A stretch of DNA of 64,000 nt. Origin: JALYOC01 sp036675345 (lineage in GTDB: Bacteria > Myxococcota > Myxococcia > Myxococcales > Myxococcaceae). Where the stretch lies: assembly GCA_036675345.1 (NCBI GenBank), contig JAKFFE010000035.1, positions 1 to 64,000 on the forward strand, written 5' to 3'. The position numbers and the translations under genes were made by a program. The notes under the pieces are model-generated. The model made no database searches. It was not told the DNA's origin and saw only the letters and a program-made list of their open reading frames with translations. Numbering within the stretch: position 1 is the first letter of the stretch; each line of letters starts with the position of its first letter. Shown piece by piece: positions 27,104 to 35,353 of this stretch.

Positions 27104-28204
27104 CTAGTCTCCGAAGTTGATGCCCATGCCCTTGGCGTAGCGGACGGTGGCGCCCTGCGGATCCACCACCCGCTCCTTGCGGGACTCGGCCAGGGAGACC
27201 TCCACGATCTCGGTCCCCCGCAGGGCCACCATGTGTCCCCACTTGCCCTGGGCGATCAGGTCCAGCACCGCGCAGCCATAGCGGGTGGCCAGCAGCCGGT
27301 CGGAGGCGGTGGGGCTGCCGCCGCGCTGCAGGTGTCCCAGCACGGTGACCCGGATCTCCGCCTCCACCTGCTTGGCCAGCAGGTCGGCCAGGGTCTTGCC
27401 CGCTCCACCCAGGCGGACCACGCCCCGCCCGGGGATGGCGGAGGCCGCATCGGCCACCGAGACCGCGCCCCCCTTGGGGAAGGCCCCCTCGGAGATGGCG
27501 ATGATCGAGAAGCTGCGCTTGCGGACCGCGCGCTGCTTGATCTTGGCCACGATCGACTCCACCGAGTACGGAATCTCCGGGATCAGGATCACGTCCGCCC
27601 CGCCGGCGATCCCCGAGTCCAGGGTGAGGAACCCGGCGTGCCGGCCCATGATCTCCACCACCATGATCCGGTCGTGGGACTCGGCGGTGGAGTGCAGCCG
27701 GTCAATCGCCTCGGTGACGATGTAGCGGGCGGTGTCGAAGCCGAAGGTCTGATCGGTGCCGGAGAGATCGTTGTCGATCGTCTTCGGGCAGCCCACGGTG
27801 GGCATCCCCAGCTGGAACAGCCGGTGGGCGATGGAGAGGGTGCCGTCGCCGCCGATGGCGATCAGCCCATCCAACTTCAGCTCCTTGAAGCGCCGCAGCG
27901 CCACCTCGGAGAGATCCTTCTCCACGAAGCTGCCGTCGGCCTGCTTGACCGCATACTGGAACGGGTTGGCCTTGTTGGAGGTCCCCAGGATGGTCCCGCC
28001 CTTGGGCAGGATCCCGCGGGTCTGGGCCACGGTGAGCGGAGACGCCATGTCCGCTTCCATCAGCCCCTCGTAGCCGTTCTCCAGGCCCACGAACTCGTAG
28101 CCGAACTCGTTCGTCCCCCGCTTGACCACCGCGCGGATCAACGGGTTGAGGCCCGGACAGTCGCCGCCGCCGGTGAGGACTCCAATGCGTAGTTTCGAGC
28201 TCAT
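27104..28204 (-). CDS. pfkA: 6-phosphofructokinase
   Basis: A protein of 366 aa starting at ATG 28204. It phosphorylates fructose 6-phosphate in glycolysis. Family motifs are GGGDCPGLN at the N-terminus, AIGGDGTL (nucleotide site), PKTIDNDL and MGRHAGFL (catalytic and fructose-6-phosphate site). The Gly in GGDG is the residue of ATP-using enzymes, whereas the Lys in PKTIDND is the residue usual in pyrophosphate-using ones, so donor specificity is not settled by sequence alone. No Shine-Dalgarno site is obvious. It heads a kinase-containing operon. Ser231 in RKRSFS is a candidate phosphosite. Confidence 0.93.
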   Translation of the reverse strand: MSSKLRIGVLTGGGDCPGLNPLIRAVVKRGTNEFGYEFVGLENGYEGLMEADMASPLTVAQTRGILPKGGTILGTSNKANPFQYAVKQADGSFVEKDLSEVALRRFKELKLDGLIAIGGDGTLSIAHRLFQLGMPTVGCPKTIDNDLSGTDQTFGFDTARYIVTEAIDRLHSTAESHDRIMVVEIMGRHAGFLTLDSGIAGGADVILIPEIPYSVESIVAKIKQRAVRKRSFSIIAISEGAFPKGGAVSVADAASAIPGRGVVRLGGAGKTLADLLAKQVEAEIRVTVLGHLQRGGSPTASDRLLATRYGCAVLDLIAQGKWGHMVALRGTEIVEVSLAESRKERVVDPQGATVRYAKGMGINFGD

Positions 28205-28358
28205 AGGTGGGGCAGGACTGTCACGGTGAGGAGGGCGGGTATGACAGAGGCGTCCGAAGCGCGCGAGTCTAGGGGGGAGTGGCGATGTAGGCAACGCAGG
28301 ATGCGCCACCGCTGCCGTGCAGGCGAGCGACAGCGCTGGCGGGCCCGCAAACGGCGGG

Positions 28359-28850
28359 TCAGCCGACGTTGACCTTCTTGCGCGCGGAGATCCGGTCCAG
28401 CAGCGCCTGCAGCTTCAAGGTCGGGTCCTTGGGCAGCGCCTGGTCGGTGGAGGAGTTGCGCGGCGCCGCCTGGGCCAGCTGGAACAGCTCCACCAGCCGC
28501 TCGCGGATCAGCTCGCTGTCCGGCTTGTCCCGCAAGGCGCGGCGGTAGGCGGCGGCGGCTCCGCCGAAGTCCCCCAGGGCGAAGAGCCGCTCGCCCTCCT
28601 GTTCCGGGGTCATTGGCTTCAGCGGAGGTGGGGGCTCGGCGGCCGACGCGGTGGCGCGCGCCAGCTGCAGCGCGGCCAGCTCGGAGGGCTGCAGGTTCTC
28701 CCGGACGTTGGCCAGCTTGCGCTGCACCACCTCGTCGCCCGGGTCCTGGGCCAACGCCTGTTCGTAGAGGCGGACCGCCTCGGACATCTCACCGCGCCGG
28801 CGGGCACGATCGGCCTGGGATACCAGCTCCTGCGTCGCCGGGTCGCTCAT
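28359..28850 (-). CDS. Small soluble TPR protein
   Basis: A protein of 163 aa with no signal peptide. There are two TPR-like units: about 5-60 (ADRARRRGEMSEAVRLYEQALAQDPGD) and about 80-125 (GERLFALGDFGGAAAAYRRALRDKPDS). A linker rich in Ala and Pro separates them, and a helical tail ends the protein. It is probably a cytoplasmic adaptor. It is separated from pfkA by about 154 bp that hold no other gene. Confidence 0.75.
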   Translation of the reverse strand: MSDPATQELVSQADRARRRGEMSEAVRLYEQALAQDPGDEVVQRKLANVRENLQPSELAALQLARATASAAEPPPPLKPMTPEQEGERLFALGDFGGAAAAYRRALRDKPDSELIRERLVELFQLAQAAPRNSSTDQALPKDPTLKLQALLDRISARKKVNVG

Positions 28851-28878
28851 CGGATGCCCAGGAGGCTAACACGTCCTC

Positions 28879-29469
28879 CTAGAGGAACCCGACGTCCAGC
28901 GAGAGCCCGAAGCTGCCGGCGATGTTGATGCGGGGCCGGAGGTCGATCTTGAACGGGCAGAACACCACCCGCAGCCCGGAGAGCCCGACGTCTCCCCAGG
29001 GGACGACGTTCTCGTCGAACTTCACCACCACTCCGCCTTCCAGCTCCGGTCCCAGGATGGACACCGTGGCGCCGTTCCCCTGGAACACCTTCAGCCCCAG
29101 GTTGCCTCCCAGGCCGGCGGCCAGCACCAGCCCCGCCACCGGAACCGCACCCGAGAACTCGTCCAGGGGCCCCAGGCCCACCAGACCGGTCATCAGCTTT
29201 CCGAAGGAGAACTCGGCCTGGACCATCAGCGCGCCGCCGGTCAGCGTCCCGGTGTAGCCGCGCAGCTGGACCGCGCCGATGGTGGCGAACAGGTCCGGCG
29301 CCGGCTCCACCTGGGTGGGGGCGGGGGTGGGGGGCAGGTGCCAGGGCAGCTCGGGCTCCGCCTCCTGGGCCGGGGCGGCGATCTCCACCACGTCCGAGTC
29401 GGAGAGATCCTCCGCGGGCGGGGCCTGGGTGGTCACCAGCAGGGCCAGGGTCGCGAGAAGGGCGCTCAT
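28879..29469 (-). CDS. Secreted protein with beta-rich C-terminal domain
   Basis: A protein of 196 aa. ATG at 29469 overlaps the TAA of the upstream gene (TAATG), a coupled start. A short hydrophobic signal (LLATLALLVTTQAP) is followed by an acidic Pro-rich linker. A Gly-rich beta domain (about 70-196) ends in LSLDVGFL, a barrel-like terminal strand. The family is not recognised. It probably resides in the periplasm or outer membrane, working with the lipoprotein encoded just before it. Confidence 0.65.
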   Translation of the reverse strand: MSALLATLALLVTTQAPPAEDLSDSDVVEIAAPAQEAEPELPWHLPPTPAPTQVEPAPDLFATIGAVQLRGYTGTLTGGALMVQAEFSFGKLMTGLVGLGPLDEFSGAVPVAGLVLAAGLGGNLGLKVFQGNGATVSILGPELEGGVVVKFDENVVPWGDVGLSGLRVVFCPFKIDLRPRINIAGSFGLSLDVGFL

Positions 29470-30437
29470 TATTTGCCCTCCTGGAACCGCTGCACCGAGT
29501 CGCGGGTGACGGTGCGGATCAGATCCAACCGCACCGCGTTGAGGACGTTGTCCGCCGACGCAGAGCGCTCGGACTGGTAGCTGTCTTCGGAGGAGAGATC
29601 GCTGTCCATCTGGGCCGTGAGCTGGGGGAGATCGGGGCGCACCGGGGTGAACTCGCTGGTGTTGGCGGGCCGGGCGAAGAGGAACCGGCGGCCATCCGCG
29701 CTCTGGATCGGCTTGGTGAGCACGTGCCGGTAGAACCACACCGCCTGCCCGGTCTCGGCGTGGACCACGGTCAGGTCCAGGGTGGCGCCCAGGGCCACCA
29801 CCTCGTTGGCGGGGCCGGAGGTGAGGAACTGCGCGGCCGATCCGCTCAGCAGCCTGCGCTGCTCGGAGGGGAGCTTGAGCGGCCCCTTGCGGTTGCCGGC
29901 GCGATCCGAGTCAAAGTAGCGGAAGGAGGCGGCGCTGCTGGCGCCGGCGCGGTTGCGCGGATGGAAGTCCAGGCTGTTGACGTTGAACACCAATTCGGCG
30001 CCCAGCTGCTTGGCGGCCACGTAGGTGGAGAGCTTGTTCTGGCGCTCGGCCAGGAGCAGCGCGCTCCAGGAGATCACCCGGTAGCCGGCGGAGCTGAGCA
30101 CCCGCTCGAACTCCGAGGCCCACACTCCGCAGTTGGTCCCCATCACCGTCTGTGAGGTGTTGGCGCTGCCGGTGGCCGAGGCCGCCGCCTCGTTCTGGCA
30201 GGTGTCCGGCGCCTTGAGCGCCACCGTCTTCACCGTCTTCCGCAGAGCGTCGTGGGCGGGAGTGGAGACCACGTCCACCTGCGGGGCGATCCCGCTGGTC
30301 TGGCCGGTGCGGGCCTCGACCAGGATGAACTGCTGCTGCTGGGGCGCCTGTCGGCAGTCGGGGGTGACGCAGGAACTTCCAAGCACTCCCAGGGCGGTGG
30401 TCGCCACCAGGAGGGGGAATGGGCGGGGAAAAGGCAT
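29469..30437 (-). CDS. Lipoprotein of unknown function
   Basis: A protein of 322 aa with a signal ending in GVLGSSC (lipobox, about Cys23), a second nearby Cys and a Gln-rich stretch. A mixed alpha/beta domain follows with phrases (YRVISWSALLLAERQNKL, LTVVHAETGQAVWFYRHVL) similar in style to CsgG/LpoB-like periplasmic proteins that bind envelope partners. That resemblance is weak. It is the first gene of a pair whose second start overlaps its stop. Confidence 0.65.
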   Translation of the reverse strand: MPFPRPFPLLVATTALGVLGSSCVTPDCRQAPQQQQFILVEARTGQTSGIAPQVDVVSTPAHDALRKTVKTVALKAPDTCQNEAAASATGSANTSQTVMGTNCGVWASEFERVLSSAGYRVISWSALLLAERQNKLSTYVAAKQLGAELVFNVNSLDFHPRNRAGASSAASFRYFDSDRAGNRKGPLKLPSEQRRLLSGSAAQFLTSGPANEVVALGATLDLTVVHAETGQAVWFYRHVLTKPIQSADGRRFLFARPANTSEFTPVRPDLPQLTAQMDSDLSSEDSYQSERSASADNVLNAVRLDLIRTVTRDSVQRFQEGK

Positions 30438-30499
30438 GGGCGGGAGAGTACCCAGACCCCGTCCCCGGAGGTGAATCTTTTCGGTCAGGGCGGAAGCGT

Positions 30500-30522
30500 G
30501 GACTTTACGGAAAGTGAAGTCC
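30500..30522. terminator. Hairpin after the small lipoprotein gene
   Basis: The inverted repeat ggactttac (30500-30508) and gtgaagtcc (30514-30522) has a 5-nt loop and one imperfect pair. It lies directly behind the minus-strand stop at 30526 and before the next minus-strand gene. It fits a terminator or an operator; there is no long T-run. Confidence 0.4.
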
Positions 30523-30525
30523 GAT

Positions 30526-30969
30526 CTAGCGAATCGCGCCGGCGTCCGCTCCCGAGGCCACCCGCAGCTCCCAGCCGTCGTAGACCCCGCCCACCTTGCG
30601 GGTCAGCTGCCCCAGCGAGGCGCGGGAACGCTGCAGATACTCCAGCGTAGGCACCGCGGTGGTCTCAGCGTGGATCAGGAACTGTCGCTCCGGCGGGGCG
30701 GAGGGGCTGTGCCGGATCGTCACCTGGTAGCCCAGCACCTCCAGCGCGGGGGCGGCCTGCTGGGCCTTCTCCGCGCTGGGGAAGAACAGCACATGCCGAA
30801 GCGTCTGCGGTGCGGTGGGGTCGCCGCCGGCCGCGATCAGATCGTCCAGCGCCTCGCGGTCCAGCTGCTCGGGGGCCTTTGCCTCCAGCACCACCGGTCG
30901 GGGAGGGGACTCCTCGCAACCGGCCAGCCCCAGCACCACCACCGCCAACGTCCACCGCGCCAATCCCAA
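30526..30969 (-). CDS. Small lipoprotein
   Basis: About 147 aa. No ATG is available before the lipobox (LAVVVLGLAGC), so TTG at 30969 (or 30963) is proposed, with a GGGGG stretch upstream. The mature domain is alpha/beta (LRHVLFFPSAEKAQQAAPALEVLGYQVTIRHS), similar to the RraB/regulator-of-RNase-E fold often found in small 'ribonuclease E inhibitor' family proteins. The hydrophobic N-terminus here points outside the cytoplasm, so that link is only a shape resemblance. It lies 23 bp behind the acyl-CoA dehydrogenase gene, perhaps co-transcribed. Confidence 0.6.
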   Translation of the reverse strand: MGLARWTLAVVVLGLAGCEESPPRPVVLEAKAPEQLDREALDDLIAAGGDPTAPQTLRHVLFFPSAEKAQQAAPALEVLGYQVTIRHSPSAPPERQFLIHAETTAVPTLEYLQRSRASLGQLTRKVGGVYDGWELRVASGADAGAIR

Positions 30970-30992
30970 AGCCCAACCCCCAGATCCGAAGC

Positions 30993-32138
30993 CTACAGGT
31001 CCATCTGCTTGGCGATGATGATCTTCATGATCTCGCTGGTGCCAGCGTAGATCCGCTGCACCCTCGCATCCTGGTACGCGCGCGAGATCGGGTACTCCAG
31101 CATGTACCCATAGCCGCCGTAGAACTGCAGACACTGGTCGACCACCCGGCCGAACATCTCCGACTGCCACAGCTTGGCCATCGAGCACTCCTTGACCAGG
31201 TACTTGCCGGCCATGTGCTCAGAGATCAGCTTGTCCAGGAAGGCCCGGCCCACCTCCACCTCGGTGGCGCAGTCCACCAGCTGGAACTGGGTGTTCTGGA
31301 ACTTGGAGAGCGGCTTGCCGAAGGCCCGGCGCTCCTTCACGTAGCTGACCGTGTCCGCCAGCACCACCTCCGCCCCGGCCTGGGAGCACACCGCCACCAC
31401 CAGCCGCTCCTGCTGGAGCTTCTGCATCAGCATCATGAACCCGGCCCCCTCCTCGGAGAGTCGGTTGGCGGACGGGATCCGGCAGTCCTCGAAGAACAGC
31501 TCCGAGGTGTCCTGCGAGGCCATCCCCATCTTCTTGAGCCGCTTGCCCTTCACGAACCCCGGGGTCCCGGCCTCCACCACGAACAGCGAGATCCCCTGGT
31601 GGGCGTTCTTGGGATCCGGATCGGTCTTGGCCGCCACCACGCACAGGTCGCAGAGGATCCCGTTGGAGATGAAGGTCTTGGCCCCGTTGAGCACATAGAA
31701 GTCACCGTCCCGGACCGCGGTGGTGGTCATCCCCGCCAGATCCGATCCGGCGCCCGGCTCGGTCATCGCCACCGCGGTGACCAGCTCCCCGGAGACGCAG
31801 CCGGGCAGCCAGCGCTTCTTCTGCGCCTCGTTGCCGAACTCATGCAGGTACGGCACCACCACATCCGAGTGCAGCGGCAGGGCGAAGCCCGACTCGTAGA
31901 TCCGCGCCAGCTCCTCGGCCACCACCACCGAGTGCAGGAAGTCCCCGCCCGCGCCGCCGTACTGCTCCTCCATCCACGGACAGAGAAAGCCACCCTGGCC
32001 AGCCTTGCGCCACGCCTCGCGGTCCACGATTCCGGCCTCCGCCCACCTCTCCTGGTGCGGCTTGACCTCGCGCTCCAGGAACTGGCGGAAGGACTGACGG
32101 AAGGCCTCGTGGTCCTCGCGAAACAGCGTGCGGTCCAT
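30993..32138 (-). CDS. Acyl-CoA dehydrogenase, long-chain (LCAD-like) type
   Basis: A protein of 381 aa, FAD-dependent, for the first step of fatty-acid beta-oxidation. Signatures: AMTEPGAGSDLAG (FAD site) and RRAFGKPLSKFQNTQF, then a C-terminal RIYAGTSEIMK. The catalytic Glu of medium-chain enzymes (YEGT) is Ala here. LQQERLVVA carries a Glu where long-chain and isovaleryl-type enzymes hold their catalytic base, so the enzyme is probably active with longer chains. It is divergent from an aldo/keto reductase, with a perfect palindrome in between that may be its operator. Confidence 0.92.
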   Translation of the reverse strand: MDRTLFREDHEAFRQSFRQFLEREVKPHQERWAEAGIVDREAWRKAGQGGFLCPWMEEQYGGAGGDFLHSVVVAEELARIYESGFALPLHSDVVVPYLHEFGNEAQKKRWLPGCVSGELVTAVAMTEPGAGSDLAGMTTTAVRDGDFYVLNGAKTFISNGILCDLCVVAAKTDPDPKNAHQGISLFVVEAGTPGFVKGKRLKKMGMASQDTSELFFEDCRIPSANRLSEEGAGFMMLMQKLQQERLVVAVCSQAGAEVVLADTVSYVKERRAFGKPLSKFQNTQFQLVDCATEVEVGRAFLDKLISEHMAGKYLVKECSMAKLWQSEMFGRVVDQCLQFYGGYGYMLEYPISRAYQDARVQRIYAGTSEIMKIIIAKQMDL

Positions 32139-32177
32139 GGTGTTTCTCCTTGCGAACGGAGCGCTTCATGGCACGCG

Positions 32178-32193
32178 TTGATTCAAGAATCAA
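32178..32193. promoter_or_regulatory. AT-rich operator-like palindrome between acyl-CoA dehydrogenase and aldo/keto reductase
   Basis: TTGATTCAAGAATCAA: two perfect 7-bp arms with a 2-bp spacer, strikingly AT-rich for this genome, in the 94-bp divergent gap. Size and symmetry fit a dimeric TetR- or MarR-family repressor site. Acyl-CoA dehydrogenase genes are commonly controlled by acyl-CoA-sensing TetR regulators. The regulator itself is not in the window. Confidence 0.55.
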
Positions 32194-32232
32194 TCCGGCC
32201 GCCCCGGGCGGTTCCGGGTGTAGATGCGGGCC

Positions 32233-33228
32233 ATGCACTTCCGCCATCTGGGCAGCAGCGGTCTGGTGGTCAGCGAGATCTCGTTTGGAAACTGGCTCAC
32301 CCACGGCTCGCAGGTGGAGGAGGCGGCGGCTCACGCCTGCGTGAAGGCGGCGCTGGAGGAGGGGATCACCACCTTCGACACCGCGGACGTCTACGCGGGC
32401 ACCAAGGCGGAAGAAGTCCTGGGCCGGGCGCTGGAGGGCGAGCGCCGCGCCGGGCTGGAGATCTTCACCAAGGTCTACTGGCCCACCGGGAAGGGGCGCA
32501 ACGACCGCGGCCTGTCGCGCAAGCACATCACCGAGTCACTGCACGGCTCGCTGCGCCGGCTGCGCACCGACTACGTGGACCTGTACCAGGCGCATCGCTT
32601 CGACTTCGAGACCCCGCTGGAGGAGACGATGCTGGCCTTCGCGGATCTGGTCCGGCAGGGCAAGGCGCTGTACATCGGCGCATCGGAGTGGACCGCCGCT
32701 CAGCTGCGGGCCGGCGCCAAGCTGGCCAAGGAGCTGCAGGTCCCCTTCGTCTCCAACCAGCCGCAGTACTCGCTGTTGTGGCGGGTGATCGAAGGCCAGG
32801 TGATCCCTGCTGCCCGCGAGCTGGGGATCGGGCAGATCGTCTGGTCCCCGATCGCCCAGGGGGTGCTGTCCGGGAAGTACCGCCCGAACCAGCCGCCGCC
32901 TCCCGGCTCACGCGCCTCGGATGAGCGCGGCTCGATGTTCATCGAGAAGTTCCTCACCCCGGAGGTCCTCACCCACGTGGAGGCGCTGCGGCCGATCGCC
33001 CAGGATGCCGGGCTGACCATGGCCCAGCTGGCGGTGGCCTGGGTGCTGCAGAACCCCGCCGTGTCCTCGGCGATCGTCGGCGCCTCCCGGCCGGAGCAGG
33101 TGCGGGAGAACGTCAAGGCGGCCGGGGTGGTGCTGCCCCCGGAGTTGATGCGGCGGATTGATCAGGCCGTCCACCCGGTGGTGGAGCGCGATCCCTCCAA
33201 GACCTTCAGTCCCCCGGTCCGGCCCTGA
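32233..33228 (+). CDS. Aldo/keto reductase (potassium-channel beta-subunit-like)
   Basis: A protein of 331 aa; ATG at 32233 gives the family-like MHFRHLGSSGLVVS start, and an in-frame ATG lies 9 nt earlier. It is an NADPH-dependent (beta/alpha)8 barrel. The catalytic tetrad is readable: Asp and Tyr in FDTADVYAG, Lys in FTKVYW, His in YQAHRFD. The nucleotide-binding C-terminal part is VGASRPEQVRENVKA. It is closest in style to the YghZ/Kv-beta subgroup. Substrate unknown. It may share an operator with the divergent acyl-CoA dehydrogenase. Confidence 0.9.
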   Translation: MHFRHLGSSGLVVSEISFGNWLTHGSQVEEAAAHACVKAALEEGITTFDTADVYAGTKAEEVLGRALEGERRAGLEIFTKVYWPTGKGRNDRGLSRKHITESLHGSLRRLRTDYVDLYQAHRFDFETPLEETMLAFADLVRQGKALYIGASEWTAAQLRAGAKLAKELQVPFVSNQPQYSLLWRVIEGQVIPAARELGIGQIVWSPIAQGVLSGKYRPNQPPPPGSRASDERGSMFIEKFLTPEVLTHVEALRPIAQDAGLTMAQLAVAWVLQNPAVSSAIVGASRPEQVRENVKAAGVVLPPELMRRIDQAVHPVVERDPSKTFSPPVRP

Positions 33229-33242
33229 ACTCCCGGCGCGCA

Positions 33243-33269
33243 GCGCCCCGGCCGGTGACTCCGGGGCGC
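33243..33269. terminator. Bidirectional hairpin between convergent genes
   Basis: A perfect 9-bp inverted repeat (gcgccccgg 33243-33251, ccggggcgc 33261-33269, 9-nt loop) lies in the 55-bp gap between the aldo/keto reductase stop and the acidic lipoprotein stop. Confidence 0.65.
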
Positions 33270-33283
33270 CCGCGCTTAGCCGG

Positions 33284-33742
33284 TCAGTAGTCGGAGTCCT
33301 CGTCCGGGATCGGCGGCATCTCCTCCTGCGCAGGGTCGTCCAGCGTCTCGTCCGGCCCCGGTTCCACCGCGCCCTCCTCGTCGATGGTGCCCGACCCGCC
33401 GGTGCCCAGGTCGTCCTCGGGAAGGGGAACGGTGGTCTCCTCCTCGGTCCCGGCGCCACCGGTGCCCATGTCCTCATCGGGAGGAACCTCCTCTACCGGG
33501 GGCATGGACTCCTCCTCCTGGCCCGAGCCTCCAGTACCCTCCTGATCCCAGGTCGGTGGATCCTGTCCCGCCCCGCCCATGCCGTCATCGGGGCTGGCGT
33601 TGATCCCTTCATCGCGGGACTCGCGATCGCCGGCCTCCCCGGAGCCGCCGGTGCCCTCCTCGGTGCGCGCCCGGTTCATGCAGCCGGTCGCCAGCAAACT
33701 GGCGGCCGCCATCACCCCTACAGCCTTGAGCCATCGGTTCAT
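33284..33742 (-). CDS. Acidic low-complexity lipoprotein with GTGGSG repeats
   Basis: A protein of 152 aa with GGAGGAACC before the ATG at 33742 and a lipobox at LATGC. After the lipidated Cys the chain is almost wholly Glu/Asp, Pro and Gly. At least five GTGGSG-like units (EGTGGSGE, DGMGGAGQ, MGTGGAGT, LGTGGSGT) alternate with acidic stretches. No globular domain is likely; it looks like a flexible, strongly negative surface or periplasmic spacer, perhaps cation-binding. It is divergent from pyruvate kinase. Confidence 0.75.
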   Translation of the reverse strand: MNRWLKAVGVMAAASLLATGCMNRARTEEGTGGSGEAGDRESRDEGINASPDDGMGGAGQDPPTWDQEGTGGSGQEEESMPPVEEVPPDEDMGTGGAGTEEETTVPLPEDDLGTGGSGTIDEEGAVEPGPDETLDDPAQEEMPPIPDEDSDY

Positions 33743-33876
33743 GGTTCCTCCTTCGGTTCTGGAGGAAATTGCGCATGTCTTCCGCGCGCACCCATTCCGC
33801 AGGTGACCCCGCCAGCAGGGCAAGCGTTCGAGGCCGGGTTCTGGCCTACTGTGCGCCACTGCCATTGGAGGATTCC

Positions 33877-35349
33877 TTGAAGGTCGCCACCCTGGACATC
33901 TCTCGCGTCGCCCTCAAGCGTCGGCGCACCAAGATCATCGCCACCGTTGGACCGGCGTCCAATACCCCGGAGAAGGTGGGCGCCTTGATCGACGCCGGGG
34001 TGGACGTGTTCCGGCTCAACTTCTCCCATGGGACCCACGAACAGCACGGGGCGGTGTTCCGGATCATCCGGGAGGAGTCCGAGCGACGGGGCAAGCTGGT
34101 GGCGGTCCTGGGCGATCTGTGCGGACCGAAGATCCGGGTGGGGAAGTTCGAGGAGGGCTTCATCGAGCTGACCCCGGGCGAGACGGTGACCATCACCACC
34201 CGGGAGGTGCTGGGGCGGGCGGGGCTGATTCCCTCCGAATACCGGCTGCTCCACGAGGACGTCGCGGCGGGGAGCCGGATCCTGCTCGACGACGGCAAGC
34301 TGGAGGTGGAGGTCAACGAGGTCGAAGGGACGGAGATCACCGTTCGGGTGATCAACGGCGGGAGGCTGTCCAACAAGAAGGGGATGAACCTCCCCGGCAC
34401 CTGGGTCTCCGCCCCGGCGCTGACCGAGAAGGACAAGGTGGACGCCGCCTTCGCCGCCGAGCTGGGGGTGGACTACCTGGCGCTGTCCTTCGTGCGCTCC
34501 GCCGCCGACGTGCGCGGGCTCAAGGAGTTCCTGGCCGGACTGGGGGCGGACATCCCGGTGGTGGCCAAGATCGAGAAGCCGGAGGCGCTGGTGGTGATTG
34601 ACCAGATCCTGGCGGTGACCGACGCGATCATGGTGGCCCGCGGGGACCTGGGCGTGGAGATGAAGCCAGAGGAGGTGCCGATCGTGCAGCAGGAGCTGAT
34701 CCGCCTGGCGATGTGCGCCAACCGCCCGGTGATCGTCGCCACCCAGATGATGGAGTCGATGATCGAGAACCCCCGGCCTACCCGGGCCGAGGTCTCGGAC
34801 GTGTCCACCGCCGCCTCCGCCTTCGCCGACGCGGTGATGCTCTCCGCGGAGAGCGCCGCCGGGAAGTACCCGGTGGAGGCGGTGGCCACCATGGATCGGG
34901 TGCTGCGCCAGACCGAGGGCTACCAGTGGAAGCGGGGGCTGTTCGGTCACCCGCTGGCCGATCACAGCGATGAGAACGACACCCCGCAGCAGCGGAACAC
35001 CGAAGGCCTCTCCCGCGCCACCTCGGTGCTCTCCCGGGAGATGAACGTCCGCGCGGTGGTGGTCCCCAGCCGCAGCGGAGCCACCGCCACCGTGGTCTCC
35101 TCGCAGCGCCCGGCCGCGCCGGTGATCGCCGTCAGCCATCTGGTGCGGATTGCCCGGCGCTTCTCCCTGCTGTGGGGCGTCTCCCCCGAGGTGGCCACGG
35201 TGGACGCGCTGACCCGCCCGGACGAGCTGGCCCGCGAGCTGTCGATCCGCCTCGGCCTGGCCGAGCCGGGTCAGTCCATCCTGCTGGTGTGGGACGCCAG
35301 CCGGGACCGCAAGCGGATGGAGCCCACCGTCTCCATCCTCCCGGTCTGA
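33877..35349 (+). CDS. pyk: Pyruvate kinase
   Basis: A protein of 490 aa that makes pyruvate and ATP from phosphoenolpyruvate and ADP. A TTG at 33877 is the proposed start because GGAGG lies 7 nt before it and it gives MKVATLDISRVALKRRRTKI, in register with the family; no ATG is nearer. Motifs: TKIIATVGPAS, FRLNFSHG, KIEKPEAL (active-site Lys/Glu), MVARGDLGVEM (phosphate and Mg2+ site) and ATQMMESM. The C-terminal allosteric domain is present. Together with pfkA it gives this window two regulated steps of glycolysis. Confidence 0.94.
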   Translation: MKVATLDISRVALKRRRTKIIATVGPASNTPEKVGALIDAGVDVFRLNFSHGTHEQHGAVFRIIREESERRGKLVAVLGDLCGPKIRVGKFEEGFIELTPGETVTITTREVLGRAGLIPSEYRLLHEDVAAGSRILLDDGKLEVEVNEVEGTEITVRVINGGRLSNKKGMNLPGTWVSAPALTEKDKVDAAFAAELGVDYLALSFVRSAADVRGLKEFLAGLGADIPVVAKIEKPEALVVIDQILAVTDAIMVARGDLGVEMKPEEVPIVQQELIRLAMCANRPVIVATQMMESMIENPRPTRAEVSDVSTAASAFADAVMLSAESAAGKYPVEAVATMDRVLRQTEGYQWKRGLFGHPLADHSDENDTPQQRNTEGLSRATSVLSREMNVRAVVVPSRSGATATVVSSQRPAAPVIAVSHLVRIARRFSLLWGVSPEVATVDALTRPDELARELSIRLGLAEPGQSILLVWDASRDRKRMEPTVSILPV

Positions 35350-35353
35350 GCGG

